From the NCBI RefSeq assembly GCF_003634015.1, contig NZ_RBII01000001.1, positions 186,001 to 250,000 of the forward strand: a DNA stretch of 64,000 bases, given 5' to 3'. The notes beneath the pieces were generated by a model. That model was not told the DNA's origin. It did not search any database and saw nothing but the letters and a program-made list of their open reading frames with translations. Shown in pieces: positions 43,489 through 55,593 of the stretch. The DNA comes from Litorimonas taeanensis (GTDB taxonomy: Bacteria > Pseudomonadota > Alphaproteobacteria > Caulobacterales > Maricaulaceae). Both the position numbers and the translations under genes were made by a program. Numbering within the stretch: position 1 is the stretch's first letter; the number at the start of each line of letters is the position of its first letter.

Positions 43489-44127
43489 ATGACGTCTCAG
43501 CCAATTGCATTGGAAGAACGAAAAATCGAAGGTTTACGCCGATTTTCTCCTTCATCTGGACGGAATAAAGCGGACATAGCGGCGCAATTAAAATCGCTCT
43601 TACCTCGCGATGCGCATGTATTGGAAATAGCCTCTGGGACAGGTGAACATGGCGTTGAAATCTGCAAGCTTAGATATGATATTTCATGGCAATATTCAGA
43701 CCCCGATGCAGAGTCGCGCCTAAGCCAAGCTGATTGGCGTCAGGATAACCCTATGCAGCTTCGCCCGCCTTTACCCTTGGATATGACGGCCTTTGAATGG
43801 TGGGGTGGATTGCCAAATTATTCGGCTATTTTTTCGGCGAATATGATTCACATTGCTCCAATTGAGGCGTGTGAAGGGATAGCGATTGGCGCCGCACATC
43901 TATTAGGCGACGGCGGAAAAGTTATCCTATATGGCCCGTTTTTAGAGGGCGCAGCCTCTGCCCCTTCCAATTTAGAGTTTGATAAGAGCTTAAAGTCCAG
44001 AAATCCAGCTTGGGGCGTCAGAGAGCAAGAGATTGTTAAGCATATATTTGCAAAGGCAGGGTTTAATAACGCAACCCTGATTGCGATGCCTAAAAACAAT
44101 CATATTTTTGTTTTTTCACGCGATTAG
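43489..44127 (+). CDS. DUF938 SAM-dependent methyltransferase
   Basis: A 212-residue cytosolic protein of the DUF938 family. The SAM site is VLEIASGTGEHGVEICK, followed by QYSDPDAESR, and the family motif FSANMIHIAPIEACEGI at about 120. The substrate of DUF938 is not established. An AAGAAAG site precedes the ATG. It lies between the kinase gene and degP on the same strand. Confidence 0.9.
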   Translation: MTSQPIALEERKIEGLRRFSPSSGRNKADIAAQLKSLLPRDAHVLEIASGTGEHGVEICKLRYDISWQYSDPDAESRLSQADWRQDNPMQLRPPLPLDMTAFEWWGGLPNYSAIFSANMIHIAPIEACEGIAIGAAHLLGDGGKVILYGPFLEGAASAPSNLEFDKSLKSRNPAWGVREQEIVKHIFAKAGFNNATLIAMPKNNHIFVFSRD

Positions 44128-44151
44128 GCTGGGCAGAAGGCATTAATTTCC

Positions 44152-44178
44152 AAACATGACTCTCTTGTCATGTTTTGG
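44152..44178 (+). terminator. Possible terminator after the DUF938 gene
   Basis: AAACATGAC/GTCATGTTT, a perfect 9-bp inverted repeat with a six-base loop, is followed by a short T-run TTTT that overlaps the right arm. The short tail makes terminator activity uncertain; it could also be an operator for degP. Confidence 0.45.
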
Positions 44179-44235
44179 ACAGGTTCCTGATAGCCAAGTG
44201 CCGTCATTGTGACAGCCAAGTTAAGGAGTCGCCAC

Positions 44236-45783
44236 GTGCCATTGCACTCAAGTTACATTTCTAAGAAGGCTTTATTTTGCCTCTCTGCATGTCTGGTTTC
44301 CAGCCTGACATTAGGGGCAGTGCCTTTTGTAGCGCAGGCCCAAACTCAGGTTCAAAATTCAGAGCCAGATACAATTATTCCGGCGATCAATGATCAGGCC
44401 ACTTCAACACCTTTGCGTGAACAAGCCGCCAAAGCCATAGAGAACGCTGTCGGGAAAGTCAGTAGTCGTAAGTCTAATCTGATGGATATGCCGGTTTCGG
44501 CGCTGCCCTCTATCGCGGATTTAGTTGAGCGGGTAAGCCCCTCTGTGGTCAATATTGTTGTGACAACAGAAACCGGTGAAACAACATCCGAAGGGCAAGG
44601 ATCGGGCTTTGTAATCTCGAACAAGAATGAAGTTGTCACGAATTACCACGTGATTGACGGCGGGACGAACATTGAAATTGAATTTAACGATGGGCGCCGT
44701 TATCCGGCGCGCATATTGGGAACAGATGAGGAAACCGATCTGGCGTTATTGCAAATCAAAACGCTTGAAGTCATTCCCCACGTTTCTTTTCAGGCGCAAA
44801 ACGACCTCCGCATTGGAGATTGGGTTGTGGCGATTGGTAATCCATTTGGTATTGGCCAATCAACAAGCCTTGGCGTGATATCTGCGATTGGCCGCGAAAG
44901 GGTCGAGAGCGGGTCTTATGTGGATTACATCCAAACTGACGCCACGATTAACCGCGGAAACTCTGGTGGGCCTTTGTTTAATCTTGATGGTGAAGTGGTT
45001 GGGGTGAACTCTGCGATTTATTCACCCACGGGCGCCAGTGTCGGTATTGCATTTGTTATTCCTCATCATACAGCCGAGGATGTTGTGTCATCATTGCGCG
45101 CTTATGGCCGCGTAAGACGCGGATTTCTTGGCGCTGGTTTGCGCGATGCAGAATATTCACTTGAGGGCGAAAGTACGGCCTTTAAAGTTGGGGCCTTGGT
45201 CAATGCTATCGTTCCGAATAGCCCTGCTGCCCGTTATGGCCTGCAAGTAGATGATATCATTTTGCAAGTGAATGATGAAAAGGTTGCCAATTCGGTAGAT
45301 GCGACCCGATTAATTGGTAAGCTTCGCCCTGGGGATGTCGCGCGTTTGGTTTATGAACGCGAAGAAGAACCCTATGCGATTAACGTGTCTATTGGGGAGC
45401 GTCCGGATAAGCATGGTGTTGATACAGCGCGGGCAACGAGCCAAGGTTTGCCGCCCCCACCACCCAAAGAGCCTGCCCGCCCTCCGATAAATATTGATAC
45501 GGGTTTACAGGTGTTAGATATTTCATCTGAGTTCCGTTCCGCCATTAAAATGCGCTCAGATCAGGTCGGAATTTATGTTGAATCTGTCACGCCAGGCAGT
45601 GAAGCCGCTCGGGGTGGATTTAAATCAGGGATGGTTCTTCTCGAAGCCGACGGAACCCCGCTAGCCGAAACAGATGTTCTGCGAACCGTAGTTCTTAATG
45701 CTAAACTAAAAGAGAAATCCAGTATTCAAATTAAAGTCAGATTGCAAAATGGGCGCGAGACCCAGATGCGTTTGCCGCTTTAA
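44236..45783 (+). CDS. degP: Do-like periplasmic serine protease with two PDZ domains (DegP/HtrA)
   Basis: A 515-residue periplasmic protease and chaperone. Signal peptide about 1-35 (ending AQAQ). The trypsin-like domain has His138 in TNYHVIDG, Asp168 in EETDLAL and Ser243 in RGNSGGPL. PDZ1 covers about 300-385, PDZ2 about 425-510. I use GTG 44236, which is 7 bases after AAGGAG; an in-frame GTG at 44209 has no ribosome site. It is followed by a regulator-kinase pair, a layout known for envelope-stress modules. Confidence 0.93.
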   Translation: MPLHSSYISKKALFCLSACLVSSLTLGAVPFVAQAQTQVQNSEPDTIIPAINDQATSTPLREQAAKAIENAVGKVSSRKSNLMDMPVSALPSIADLVERVSPSVVNIVVTTETGETTSEGQGSGFVISNKNEVVTNYHVIDGGTNIEIEFNDGRRYPARILGTDEETDLALLQIKTLEVIPHVSFQAQNDLRIGDWVVAIGNPFGIGQSTSLGVISAIGRERVESGSYVDYIQTDATINRGNSGGPLFNLDGEVVGVNSAIYSPTGASVGIAFVIPHHTAEDVVSSLRAYGRVRRGFLGAGLRDAEYSLEGESTAFKVGALVNAIVPNSPAARYGLQVDDIILQVNDEKVANSVDATRLIGKLRPGDVARLVYEREEEPYAINVSIGERPDKHGVDTARATSQGLPPPPPKEPARPPINIDTGLQVLDISSEFRSAIKMRSDQVGIYVESVTPGSEAARGGFKSGMVLLEADGTPLAETDVLRTVVLNAKLKEKSSIQIKVRLQNGRETQMRLPL

Positions 45784-45845
45784 TGCCACATTTAATTGTA
45801 AACTAAACGAAAGTGAAATGTCTGGGGGGACAGTTGGAGAAAAAA

Positions 45846-46517
45846 ATGAGATTACTAGTAGTAGAAGACGATGAAGTCGCTGCGGAATATGTCCGAAAAG
45901 GCTTAATGGAAGCTGGGCATGTGGTTGACCTCGCGCCTGACGGAGATTTGGGGTTAGAAATGGCCCGCGCTGCAGATTATGACGCGCTGATATTGGACAG
46001 AATGCTGCCTAAGCTAGATGGACTTGAGTTGTTATCTAATCTTCGTGAAGATGGCGATGCTACGCCCGTTCTTATCCTCTCTGCCCTAGGTGAAGTCGAT
46101 CACAAGGTTGAAGGGCTGCGTGCAGGCGGAGATGATTACCTTGCGAAACCTTATTCCTTTACAGAGCTTTTAGCCCGCGTCGAAGCGATTGGGCGGCGAT
46201 CCGACCCGAATGCCGCGGTCACAAAGTTAAAGGTAGGGGATCTCGAAATGGATCTTTTAGCCCGTACGGTTCGCCGTGCAGGACTAAAAATCCTGCTTCA
46301 ACCGCGTGAATTCAGATTGCTTGAATGTCTCATGCGCAATGCTGGCCGCGTGGTGACACGCACCATGTTGCTCGAAAAAGTTTGGGATTACCACTTTGAC
46401 CCCCAAACCAATGTCATTGATGTCCATATTTCTCGTTTACGCGGCAAAATTGACAAAGAGTTCGATGAGCCACTCCTTCACACTGTTCGGGGTGCGGGAT
46501 ATCGCTTGCAGCTCTAA
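45846..46517 (+). CDS. OmpR-family response regulator downstream of degP
   Basis: A 223-residue regulator. Receiver domain with EDDEVAAEYV, Asp51 in LILDRMLPKLDG and Lys in YLAKPY, and a winged-helix domain (about 125-220) with TNVIDVHISRLRGKI and VRGAGYRL. The pattern LDRMLPKLDG resembles heavy-metal and QseB/CusR-type regulators. ATG 45846 follows GGAG by 6 bases. The gene starts 62 bases after degP and precedes its kinase partner by 51 bases. Confidence 0.93.
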   Translation: MRLLVVEDDEVAAEYVRKGLMEAGHVVDLAPDGDLGLEMARAADYDALILDRMLPKLDGLELLSNLREDGDATPVLILSALGEVDHKVEGLRAGGDDYLAKPYSFTELLARVEAIGRRSDPNAAVTKLKVGDLEMDLLARTVRRAGLKILLQPREFRLLECLMRNAGRVVTRTMLLEKVWDYHFDPQTNVIDVHISRLRGKIDKEFDEPLLHTVRGAGYRLQL

Positions 46518-46568
46518 GAGGCTCTCCCTAAAGCCTCATTTAAATGGGGCGAGGTATAATAAACCGTG

Positions 46569-48122
46569 ATGGATGCTATTAAAAAATTGATGCGGAACAC
46601 AATGTTCCGCCTCTCATTGCTGGGTGCGATGTTGACGATGGTCAGTGTCGCAGCGGCTCTCGGTCTTGTTTATTATTCAATGATTGAAACTGAGCTTGGC
46701 CGTGTTGAACAGGCCAATATCAACGAAATTGCAGAGTTACAAAATCTGTATGATGAAGCGGGATTAGCCCGCGTAAAGGCCGCTATGGATGCGGGGCTTG
46801 TTCCGCCCACGCTCTCTAGTGAAGCCCCTGAGTATAAACAACTTTTTGATGCGGGCGGAATTGCCGCTGTAGAACGTGCCGTAACGGTGCGCGGTGCGAG
46901 TTATGAGGCGTTATATTTTCTTCAAACACGTCGTGTCGTTCGCGGAAATATTTTGGGGCAGGGTGACCTGATAACCAGTGAAAATATTGACCAAAGCGAA
47001 GATGGAGGAAAGGGATATTCTAAAATAAACTTTCTCTATTCTGATCCGAATTCTGACTCCGAAGATTTTATCGACAGGCGCGCCAGAGGGATTGTCGGTA
47101 ATCTAAGGCTCGGCGAAGACCGTGTCGCCGCGATTATTGTCGGACGCGATGTCGAGGCGATTTCTCGAACGGGTGATCGGATACGTTCGACCTTACCGCC
47201 GGCTTTGGCATTGGCGGCCATTTTGGGTCTTATCTCTTCTTGGTTTGTGTCTCGTAGTTTTGCGGCTCGAGTAGAGGCCTTTAACCGTTTGGCCACTGAT
47301 GTCCGGGCAGGGAATTTGGATCGGCGCGCGCCTAGAAACCATTCTGAAGATGAGATGGATTTACTGGCCGAGCATTTGAACGACATGCTTGATCATATTG
47401 ATAGGCTCATGCAGGCCATGCGGTATGCAGGGGATTCTATTGCGCATGACTTACGCTCGCCTTTAACACGGCTTAGAACCCGCCTTGAGAGTGCCGCCGT
47501 AGAATTGGGGGATACGCCTGAGGCTGATGTTTTGTTTTCTGCAGCTGAAGATGCAAGTGAGCTTCTGACCACTTTTGATGGTGTCTTACGAATTGCGCGG
47601 CTAGAGGCTGGAGAGCGGCGCGAGCTGTTACAGCCGACGGATCCAAAACCATTACTGGATGATTTGGCTGAACTATATGAGCCTGCTTGCGAAGATGCAG
47701 GCTTAGCCTTTACAGCTGATATTAGCAAAGGCACGGACATTTTAGCAGATAGAGGGCTGCTCTCTCAGGCTGTCTCTAACCTTGTGGAAAATGCGATTAA
47801 ATATACGCCCAAAGGCGGCCGTATTCACCTAGAGCTTCGTAAAACGAGAAATGGTCGGGTGCTGATTTCGGTAACAGATAATGGCCCAGGCATTCCTGCC
47901 GAGGATAGAGACCGCGTAAAAGAGCGCTTCGTCCGTTTAGATAAGAGCCGCACCTTACCCGGTAGCGGTTTGGGTCTGGCACTTGTAGACGCTGTGGCTG
48001 ATTTACACCGAGCTGAATTTACAATGGAAGATGGTTTTAATGACCGTGATACATTGGGATTAAAGGCAAATATCATTCTGCCTCGTCGCCGTCCGGGTGT
48101 GAAACCAGACGAGAAAAAATAA
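46569..48122 (+). CDS. Sensor histidine kinase, partner of the degP-linked regulator
   Basis: A 517-residue inner membrane kinase. Transmembrane segments at about 15-40 and 210-230 enclose a periplasmic domain. HAMP region near RSFAARVEAFNRLATDVRAG. The H-box is DSIAHDLRSPLTRLRTRLE, the N-box NLVENAIKYT, and the G-box GSGLGLALVDAVADLH. Start at ATG 46569; a GTG directly before it is also possible. Convergent with the large PAS kinase gene. Together with degP it looks like an envelope-stress unit. Confidence 0.92.
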   Translation: MDAIKKLMRNTMFRLSLLGAMLTMVSVAAALGLVYYSMIETELGRVEQANINEIAELQNLYDEAGLARVKAAMDAGLVPPTLSSEAPEYKQLFDAGGIAAVERAVTVRGASYEALYFLQTRRVVRGNILGQGDLITSENIDQSEDGGKGYSKINFLYSDPNSDSEDFIDRRARGIVGNLRLGEDRVAAIIVGRDVEAISRTGDRIRSTLPPALALAAILGLISSWFVSRSFAARVEAFNRLATDVRAGNLDRRAPRNHSEDEMDLLAEHLNDMLDHIDRLMQAMRYAGDSIAHDLRSPLTRLRTRLESAAVELGDTPEADVLFSAAEDASELLTTFDGVLRIARLEAGERRELLQPTDPKPLLDDLAELYEPACEDAGLAFTADISKGTDILADRGLLSQAVSNLVENAIKYTPKGGRIHLELRKTRNGRVLISVTDNGPGIPAEDRDRVKERFVRLDKSRTLPGSGLGLALVDAVADLHRAEFTMEDGFNDRDTLGLKANIILPRRRPGVKPDEKK

Positions 48123-48227
48123 AGCCAATACAGCACGTTTTGTTTGGGGGTTACGGGGCCGAAATCGACTACGCCGTAGGAGTATACAATCCGTTATCTG
48201 GGCAGGGTTTAACGCCAAATAGCCTAA

Positions 48228-51485
<3,258 letters not shown>

Positions 51486-51587
51486 CTCCAAAAGGTTAGA
51501 GACATGATTGATTCAAGTCGAACAAAACGTCGTTAATAAATCATTTATTTTGCTTAAAAACCCATGAAATTACGCGGATTTATCTGG

Positions 51588-52349
51588 TTATATTCGTGTT
51601 TCGATTTCTGGTCGTCCAATCGCATAGCCTTGGGCGGCGTCAAATCCGAGTTTTAATACGAAATCTTTGATCTCATCGGTTTCAACGCCTTCAGCGATAA
51701 ATCGCACATCCAGAGACTCACGTAGAGATAAAAGAGCTTTCAAAATGGCACGGTCGCGCATGGAATTCAGGCTTGCCGCCACAAAGCCGCCGTCAATCTT
51801 TAACCAATTTGCCGGCAGGGCGCGTAAATACCGAATAGAAGCGGCGCCGGCTCCAACATCATCAAGGCAGACTGGATGCCCTTTGGCCTTTAACTCTGTC
51901 AGTAAAGTTTCGGCAAAGGCCAAATTCTCCATGTCCCAACTTTCAGTAAGCTCCATAACGAGCTTAGTTGGAGAGGCCTCCAAAGCCGTGAGGCAGGCCA
52001 TAACTGATTTTCTGAAATTGGCTTTGTCGACAGAGGCCCCTGACAAATTGATAGCAATGCCAGTATCTTGGGGGTTGTCGTTAAGAACTAAAATCGCTTG
52101 CGCCAGCATAGACAAATCTAAATCCCGGATAACGCCGCTTATTTCAGAAGAACGAATGATGCCTTCAAGATGTTTGTCATGATCAAAACGCACCAGCCAT
52201 TCATGATGATGAATTCGTCCGCTGGCCAAATCTACGATAGGTTGGCGCATGACTTTGAAACGCTGTTCAGAGACATGCTCCCGAAAGCCTTGAATGGTAC
52301 GAAGCTCTGAAATCTTTGAACCATCGGATATGCTTGAAATATTAGTCAC
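51588..52349 (-). CDS. EAL domain protein, putative c-di-GMP phosphodiesterase
   Basis: A 253-residue stand-alone EAL domain. The signature is EWLVRF instead of EALLRW, keeping the metal-binding Glu. The other ligands appear intact: Asn in INLSGAS, Glu in ELTES, Asp-Asp in DDVGAG (canonically DDFGTG), Lys in LKIDGGFV, Glu in GVE and Gln in QGYAIGRP. It could therefore hydrolyse c-di-GMP, but the altered loop 6 is often seen in weak or inactive members. GTG start, weak ribosome site. Same strand as the PAS kinase upstream of which it lies. Confidence 0.85.
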   Translation of the reverse strand: MTNISSISDGSKISELRTIQGFREHVSEQRFKVMRQPIVDLASGRIHHHEWLVRFDHDKHLEGIIRSSEISGVIRDLDLSMLAQAILVLNDNPQDTGIAINLSGASVDKANFRKSVMACLTALEASPTKLVMELTESWDMENLAFAETLLTELKAKGHPVCLDDVGAGAASIRYLRALPANWLKIDGGFVAASLNSMRDRAILKALLSLRESLDVRFIAEGVETDEIKDFVLKLGFDAAQGYAIGRPEIETRI

Positions 52350-52471
52350 GCCGCAATCTAACTCAAAGCCCCTAAGACAGTCTTACTAAAATACAAAATA
52401 ATCGTCTTGAGAGTTTGGCTATATTTTCATCATAAATGCCTGTTTCCTTACATTTGTACTCTCTGAGTGTT

Positions 52472-55099
52472 TTATTCTCCGAGAGTCTTGTTCGCGATTT
52501 CCATAACATTCTTTGAAGGGGCAGCGCCTATGACATGTCGCAATTGCGCTTTAATCAAACCTTGCCGTTTGGCGTCGAGTTTCCGCCAAACTTCATAGGC
52601 TCCTAATAGGCGTGCAGCCACTTGCGGGTTACGGCTATCCATATCGAGGACTTGCTGAGTGAAAAACGCATATCCACTACCATCTACAGCATGGAACATA
52701 TGTGGATTGGCCATGGCAAAAGATCCAATAAGAGAACGTACGCGGTTAGGGTTGCGCGGATCATAGGCAGAATGATTGACGAGCGCTTCAATGGCTTCAA
52801 TGCCTGAATCATGTTTACGCATGCCTTGGACGGAAAACCATTTATCGATGACAAGTGGGTTGTTTTTCCATTTCTCGAAAAATTCTGTCATTGATGTTTC
52901 GACTCTTTTCCCGCCCAGCTTAGTGAGGGTCATCAGGGCCGCGAGTTCGTCGGTCATATTCGTGGCGGTGCCAAGTTGCTCTATGGCCAATCCTGCAACG
53001 ACAGGGTCTTGCCGCGAAGCCAGTAGAGAGAGGCAGCGATTGCGCAAAGCTCGGCGTCCAGCAGAATGCGCATCAGGACTGAACGTCCCTTCATCTGAAA
53101 GGGCGTGATAGAGATTTAATAAGTCTTCATGCAGTGTATCTCCGATTGCGCGAGATAACCATTCGCCTGCAAGTGATACCGCAATAGGGTCAGATGTTTC
53201 AGAGGCTTGAATGATTTCTGTTGCGGCGGGCGGAGTAAGCGCTAGGGCTTTGAAACTACTGTTGAAATTGACGTCGTCGAGTGTCTTCCCTAGGGCCTGA
53301 CAATAACCACGAAGAGCCTTGTTGACCTTAGGCATTTGGCCGCTTTCAATCGCTTTTGCTTGCGTGCCAATAAGCTCACGAGCCAGTGTTTGCCCCGCTT
53401 CCCATCGCTTAAAAGCATTTGGGTCTTGTCCCATAAGGCGCAAATGGTCTTTGGATGTTTGCCGCGTTTTCAATATGACAGGCGCACTAAAGTCTTGCAA
53501 AATCGAGAGCGAGAAGTCTTCGCCCATATCTGGCAAAGACACAGCATTTTCCTTTGATTTCAATAGGGTAAGCTGAGGCTCTGTAATCGGGCCGGTATCC
53601 CCAATAGCTTGCCAACGAATAGGGATGATGACCGGTTGTTTATCGGCTTGCCCTGAAGCGGGTGAGAATTTCTGAGTAAAGGTTATCTTTGTCAATGATA
53701 CCGGCATGTTAACCGGACTTTCTACCTCAACCGAGAGTTCTGGCGTACCCGCTTGCTCATACCACCGCATAAATTGCGAGAGGTCTCTACCCGTTGCAAT
53801 TTCAAAGCTCTCAAGGAATTGCTCAACCGTTGCTGCCGTGCCGTCAAGACGTTCGAAATAAACGTCACTGCCTTTTCGGAAATCGTCTTCGCCAAGCATG
53901 GTTTTGAGCATGCGAATAAGCTCAGCGCCTTTTTCGTAAATTGTCGCTGTATAAAAATTGTCAATTTTCATATATTCAGAAGGCCGAACAGGGTGTGATA
54001 GAGGGCCTGCATCTTCGGCGAATTGACGCATTCGGAGCGCCTTAACATCTTTAATTCGCTGCACAGCGCGGTCACGCTGGTCGGCTGAAAATTCTTGATC
54101 TCGGAAGACTGTAAAACCTTCTTTGAGGCAGAGTTGGAACCAATCACGGCAAGTAATGCGGTTGCCAGTCCAATTGTGGAAATACTCATGTGCGACCACA
54201 GATTCAATGCGCTCAAAATTCATATCTGTCGCTGTGGCGGCATCCGCCAAAAGAAGGGAGGAATTGAAAATATTTAGACCTTTATTTTCCATTGCTCCGA
54301 AATTGAAATCGCGAACAGCGACAATCATGAAGCGGTCTAAGTCATATTCTCGGCCAAAAACCTCTTCATCCCACTTCATAGACCGCTTTAGGCTATCCAT
54401 GGCATATTCTGCGCGAGAGGCGTCACCCGGGTCGACATAAATTGTCAGCGGGATGTCACGGCCCGTCATTGTTGTGAAACTATCTTCTAGAATGTCAAAC
54501 TCACCCGCGACAAGGGCGAAAAGATAGGCAGGTTTAGGGAAGGGGTCTTCCCAAATAGCGTAATGGCGCTGACCTCCGTCTAGGGCACCAGATTCGACCA
54601 TATTCCCATTGGCCAATAAATAAGGATAGTCTTTCAAATCGGCCTGCAGGCGAACACGGAACACAGACAAGACATCGGGCCGATCCGGGTAATAGGTTAT
54701 GCGGCGGAAACCTTCCGCTTCACATTGTGTACAAAACCGTCCGCCAGAAACGTATAGACCCATAAGTGTTGAATTTTCGGATGGGTTACAGACCGTTTCG
54801 ATTTCGATTAAAGAGCGTTCTGGCAAATCCTTTAATATCAATTGTGTTTGAGTAAGTGAGTAATCACTTCGTTTTAAAGTTTTGCCATCAAGGCTAACGG
54901 ATTTCAGAGTGATGTCTTCGCCATCAAGCACGAGCGGGCCCGGTGCGAGCCGCGTTACGGTCAGTTGACTACGTATTGTCGTCTCTTTGGGGTTTAGATC
55001 GAAATCTAGTGAGACAGCCTCAATATTGAAATTCGGCGGAGTGTAGTCGGCAAGGCGGGTTGGGGTCTGTTTTTGCTTTGGGGCTGTATCAGTTTTCAT
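52472..55099 (-). CDS. pepN: Aminopeptidase N (M1 family, PepN)
   Basis: An 875-residue zinc aminopeptidase. The exopeptidase motif GAMENKG is at 268-274. The zinc site is HEYFH (304-308) plus Glu327 in KEGFT. The N-terminal beta domain, the catalytic domain and the long C-terminal helical domain are complete. Length is that of E. coli PepN. No signal peptide; cytoplasmic peptide recycling. ATG start. A 494-base gap with a pseudogene fragment separates it from the divergent typA. Confidence 0.95.
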   Translation of the reverse strand: MKTDTAPKQKQTPTRLADYTPPNFNIEAVSLDFDLNPKETTIRSQLTVTRLAPGPLVLDGEDITLKSVSLDGKTLKRSDYSLTQTQLILKDLPERSLIEIETVCNPSENSTLMGLYVSGGRFCTQCEAEGFRRITYYPDRPDVLSVFRVRLQADLKDYPYLLANGNMVESGALDGGQRHYAIWEDPFPKPAYLFALVAGEFDILEDSFTTMTGRDIPLTIYVDPGDASRAEYAMDSLKRSMKWDEEVFGREYDLDRFMIVAVRDFNFGAMENKGLNIFNSSLLLADAATATDMNFERIESVVAHEYFHNWTGNRITCRDWFQLCLKEGFTVFRDQEFSADQRDRAVQRIKDVKALRMRQFAEDAGPLSHPVRPSEYMKIDNFYTATIYEKGAELIRMLKTMLGEDDFRKGSDVYFERLDGTAATVEQFLESFEIATGRDLSQFMRWYEQAGTPELSVEVESPVNMPVSLTKITFTQKFSPASGQADKQPVIIPIRWQAIGDTGPITEPQLTLLKSKENAVSLPDMGEDFSLSILQDFSAPVILKTRQTSKDHLRLMGQDPNAFKRWEAGQTLARELIGTQAKAIESGQMPKVNKALRGYCQALGKTLDDVNFNSSFKALALTPPAATEIIQASETSDPIAVSLAGEWLSRAIGDTLHEDLLNLYHALSDEGTFSPDAHSAGRRALRNRCLSLLASRQDPVVAGLAIEQLGTATNMTDELAALMTLTKLGGKRVETSMTEFFEKWKNNPLVIDKWFSVQGMRKHDSGIEAIEALVNHSAYDPRNPNRVRSLIGSFAMANPHMFHAVDGSGYAFFTQQVLDMDSRNPQVAARLLGAYEVWRKLDAKRQGLIKAQLRHVIGAAPSKNVMEIANKTLGE

Positions 55100-55300
55100 C
55101 GAAGTCTTTCATCAAGCCATCACATTAGTGTTTCTGTTGATGTGGCAAGTGAAGGGAGGAGATGCAAGCGTGCGCAGGTGTTTTTGTTAGTGGGGATGTG
55201 GCACGCTCTGTAAATTACATATGCCATGGCCGAAATTTGGCTGTGCGTTGATTTGCTCTTGATAAATTTCGTTTGAATTCTCTTTGAAACGGAGCATCTC

Positions 55301-55369
55301 ATAGAAATAAAAGGAAAAGTGGCCATCATTACGGGGGCAAGTAGCGGCATTGGACAAGTAGTGGGATAG
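55301..55369 (+). pseudogene. Remnant of a short-chain dehydrogenase (SDR) N-terminus
   Basis: Read in one frame, these bases encode the beginning of an SDR Rossmann fold: EIKGKVAIITGASSGIGQ, including the cofactor motif TGxxxGIG. The first codon is ATA where ATG would be expected, eight bases after a CGGAG ribosome-like site, and a TAG stops it after 22 codons. The only other SDR-like text I see is weak: an open stretch at 55397-55525 with a SDWGASF segment. The remaining 494-base pepN-typA gap holds no intact gene. Confidence 0.7.
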
Positions 55370-55593
55370 GATATGTGACCATTCCCGCTAAACTTTAGTC
55401 TGACAGCTATATCAAATGTGATTGAGACAAGCGATTGGGGGGCATCATTTAAGCAATGGTGTATAATTAGACTGCCAAAAGGCCTAATTTTTACCCCTGC
55501 GGTCATTCTAAAAGCTATCCCCTGAAATCCCTACTAGACTTTGACCCTTATTCGGGTATGGAGCGCCCAAATATTGAATAAGTGGCTCTATAT

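Noticed and set aside
55120-55506. Minus-strand open frame of 128 codons between pepN and typA
   Set aside because: No domain, poor composition, and it lies antisense to the dehydrogenase remnant.
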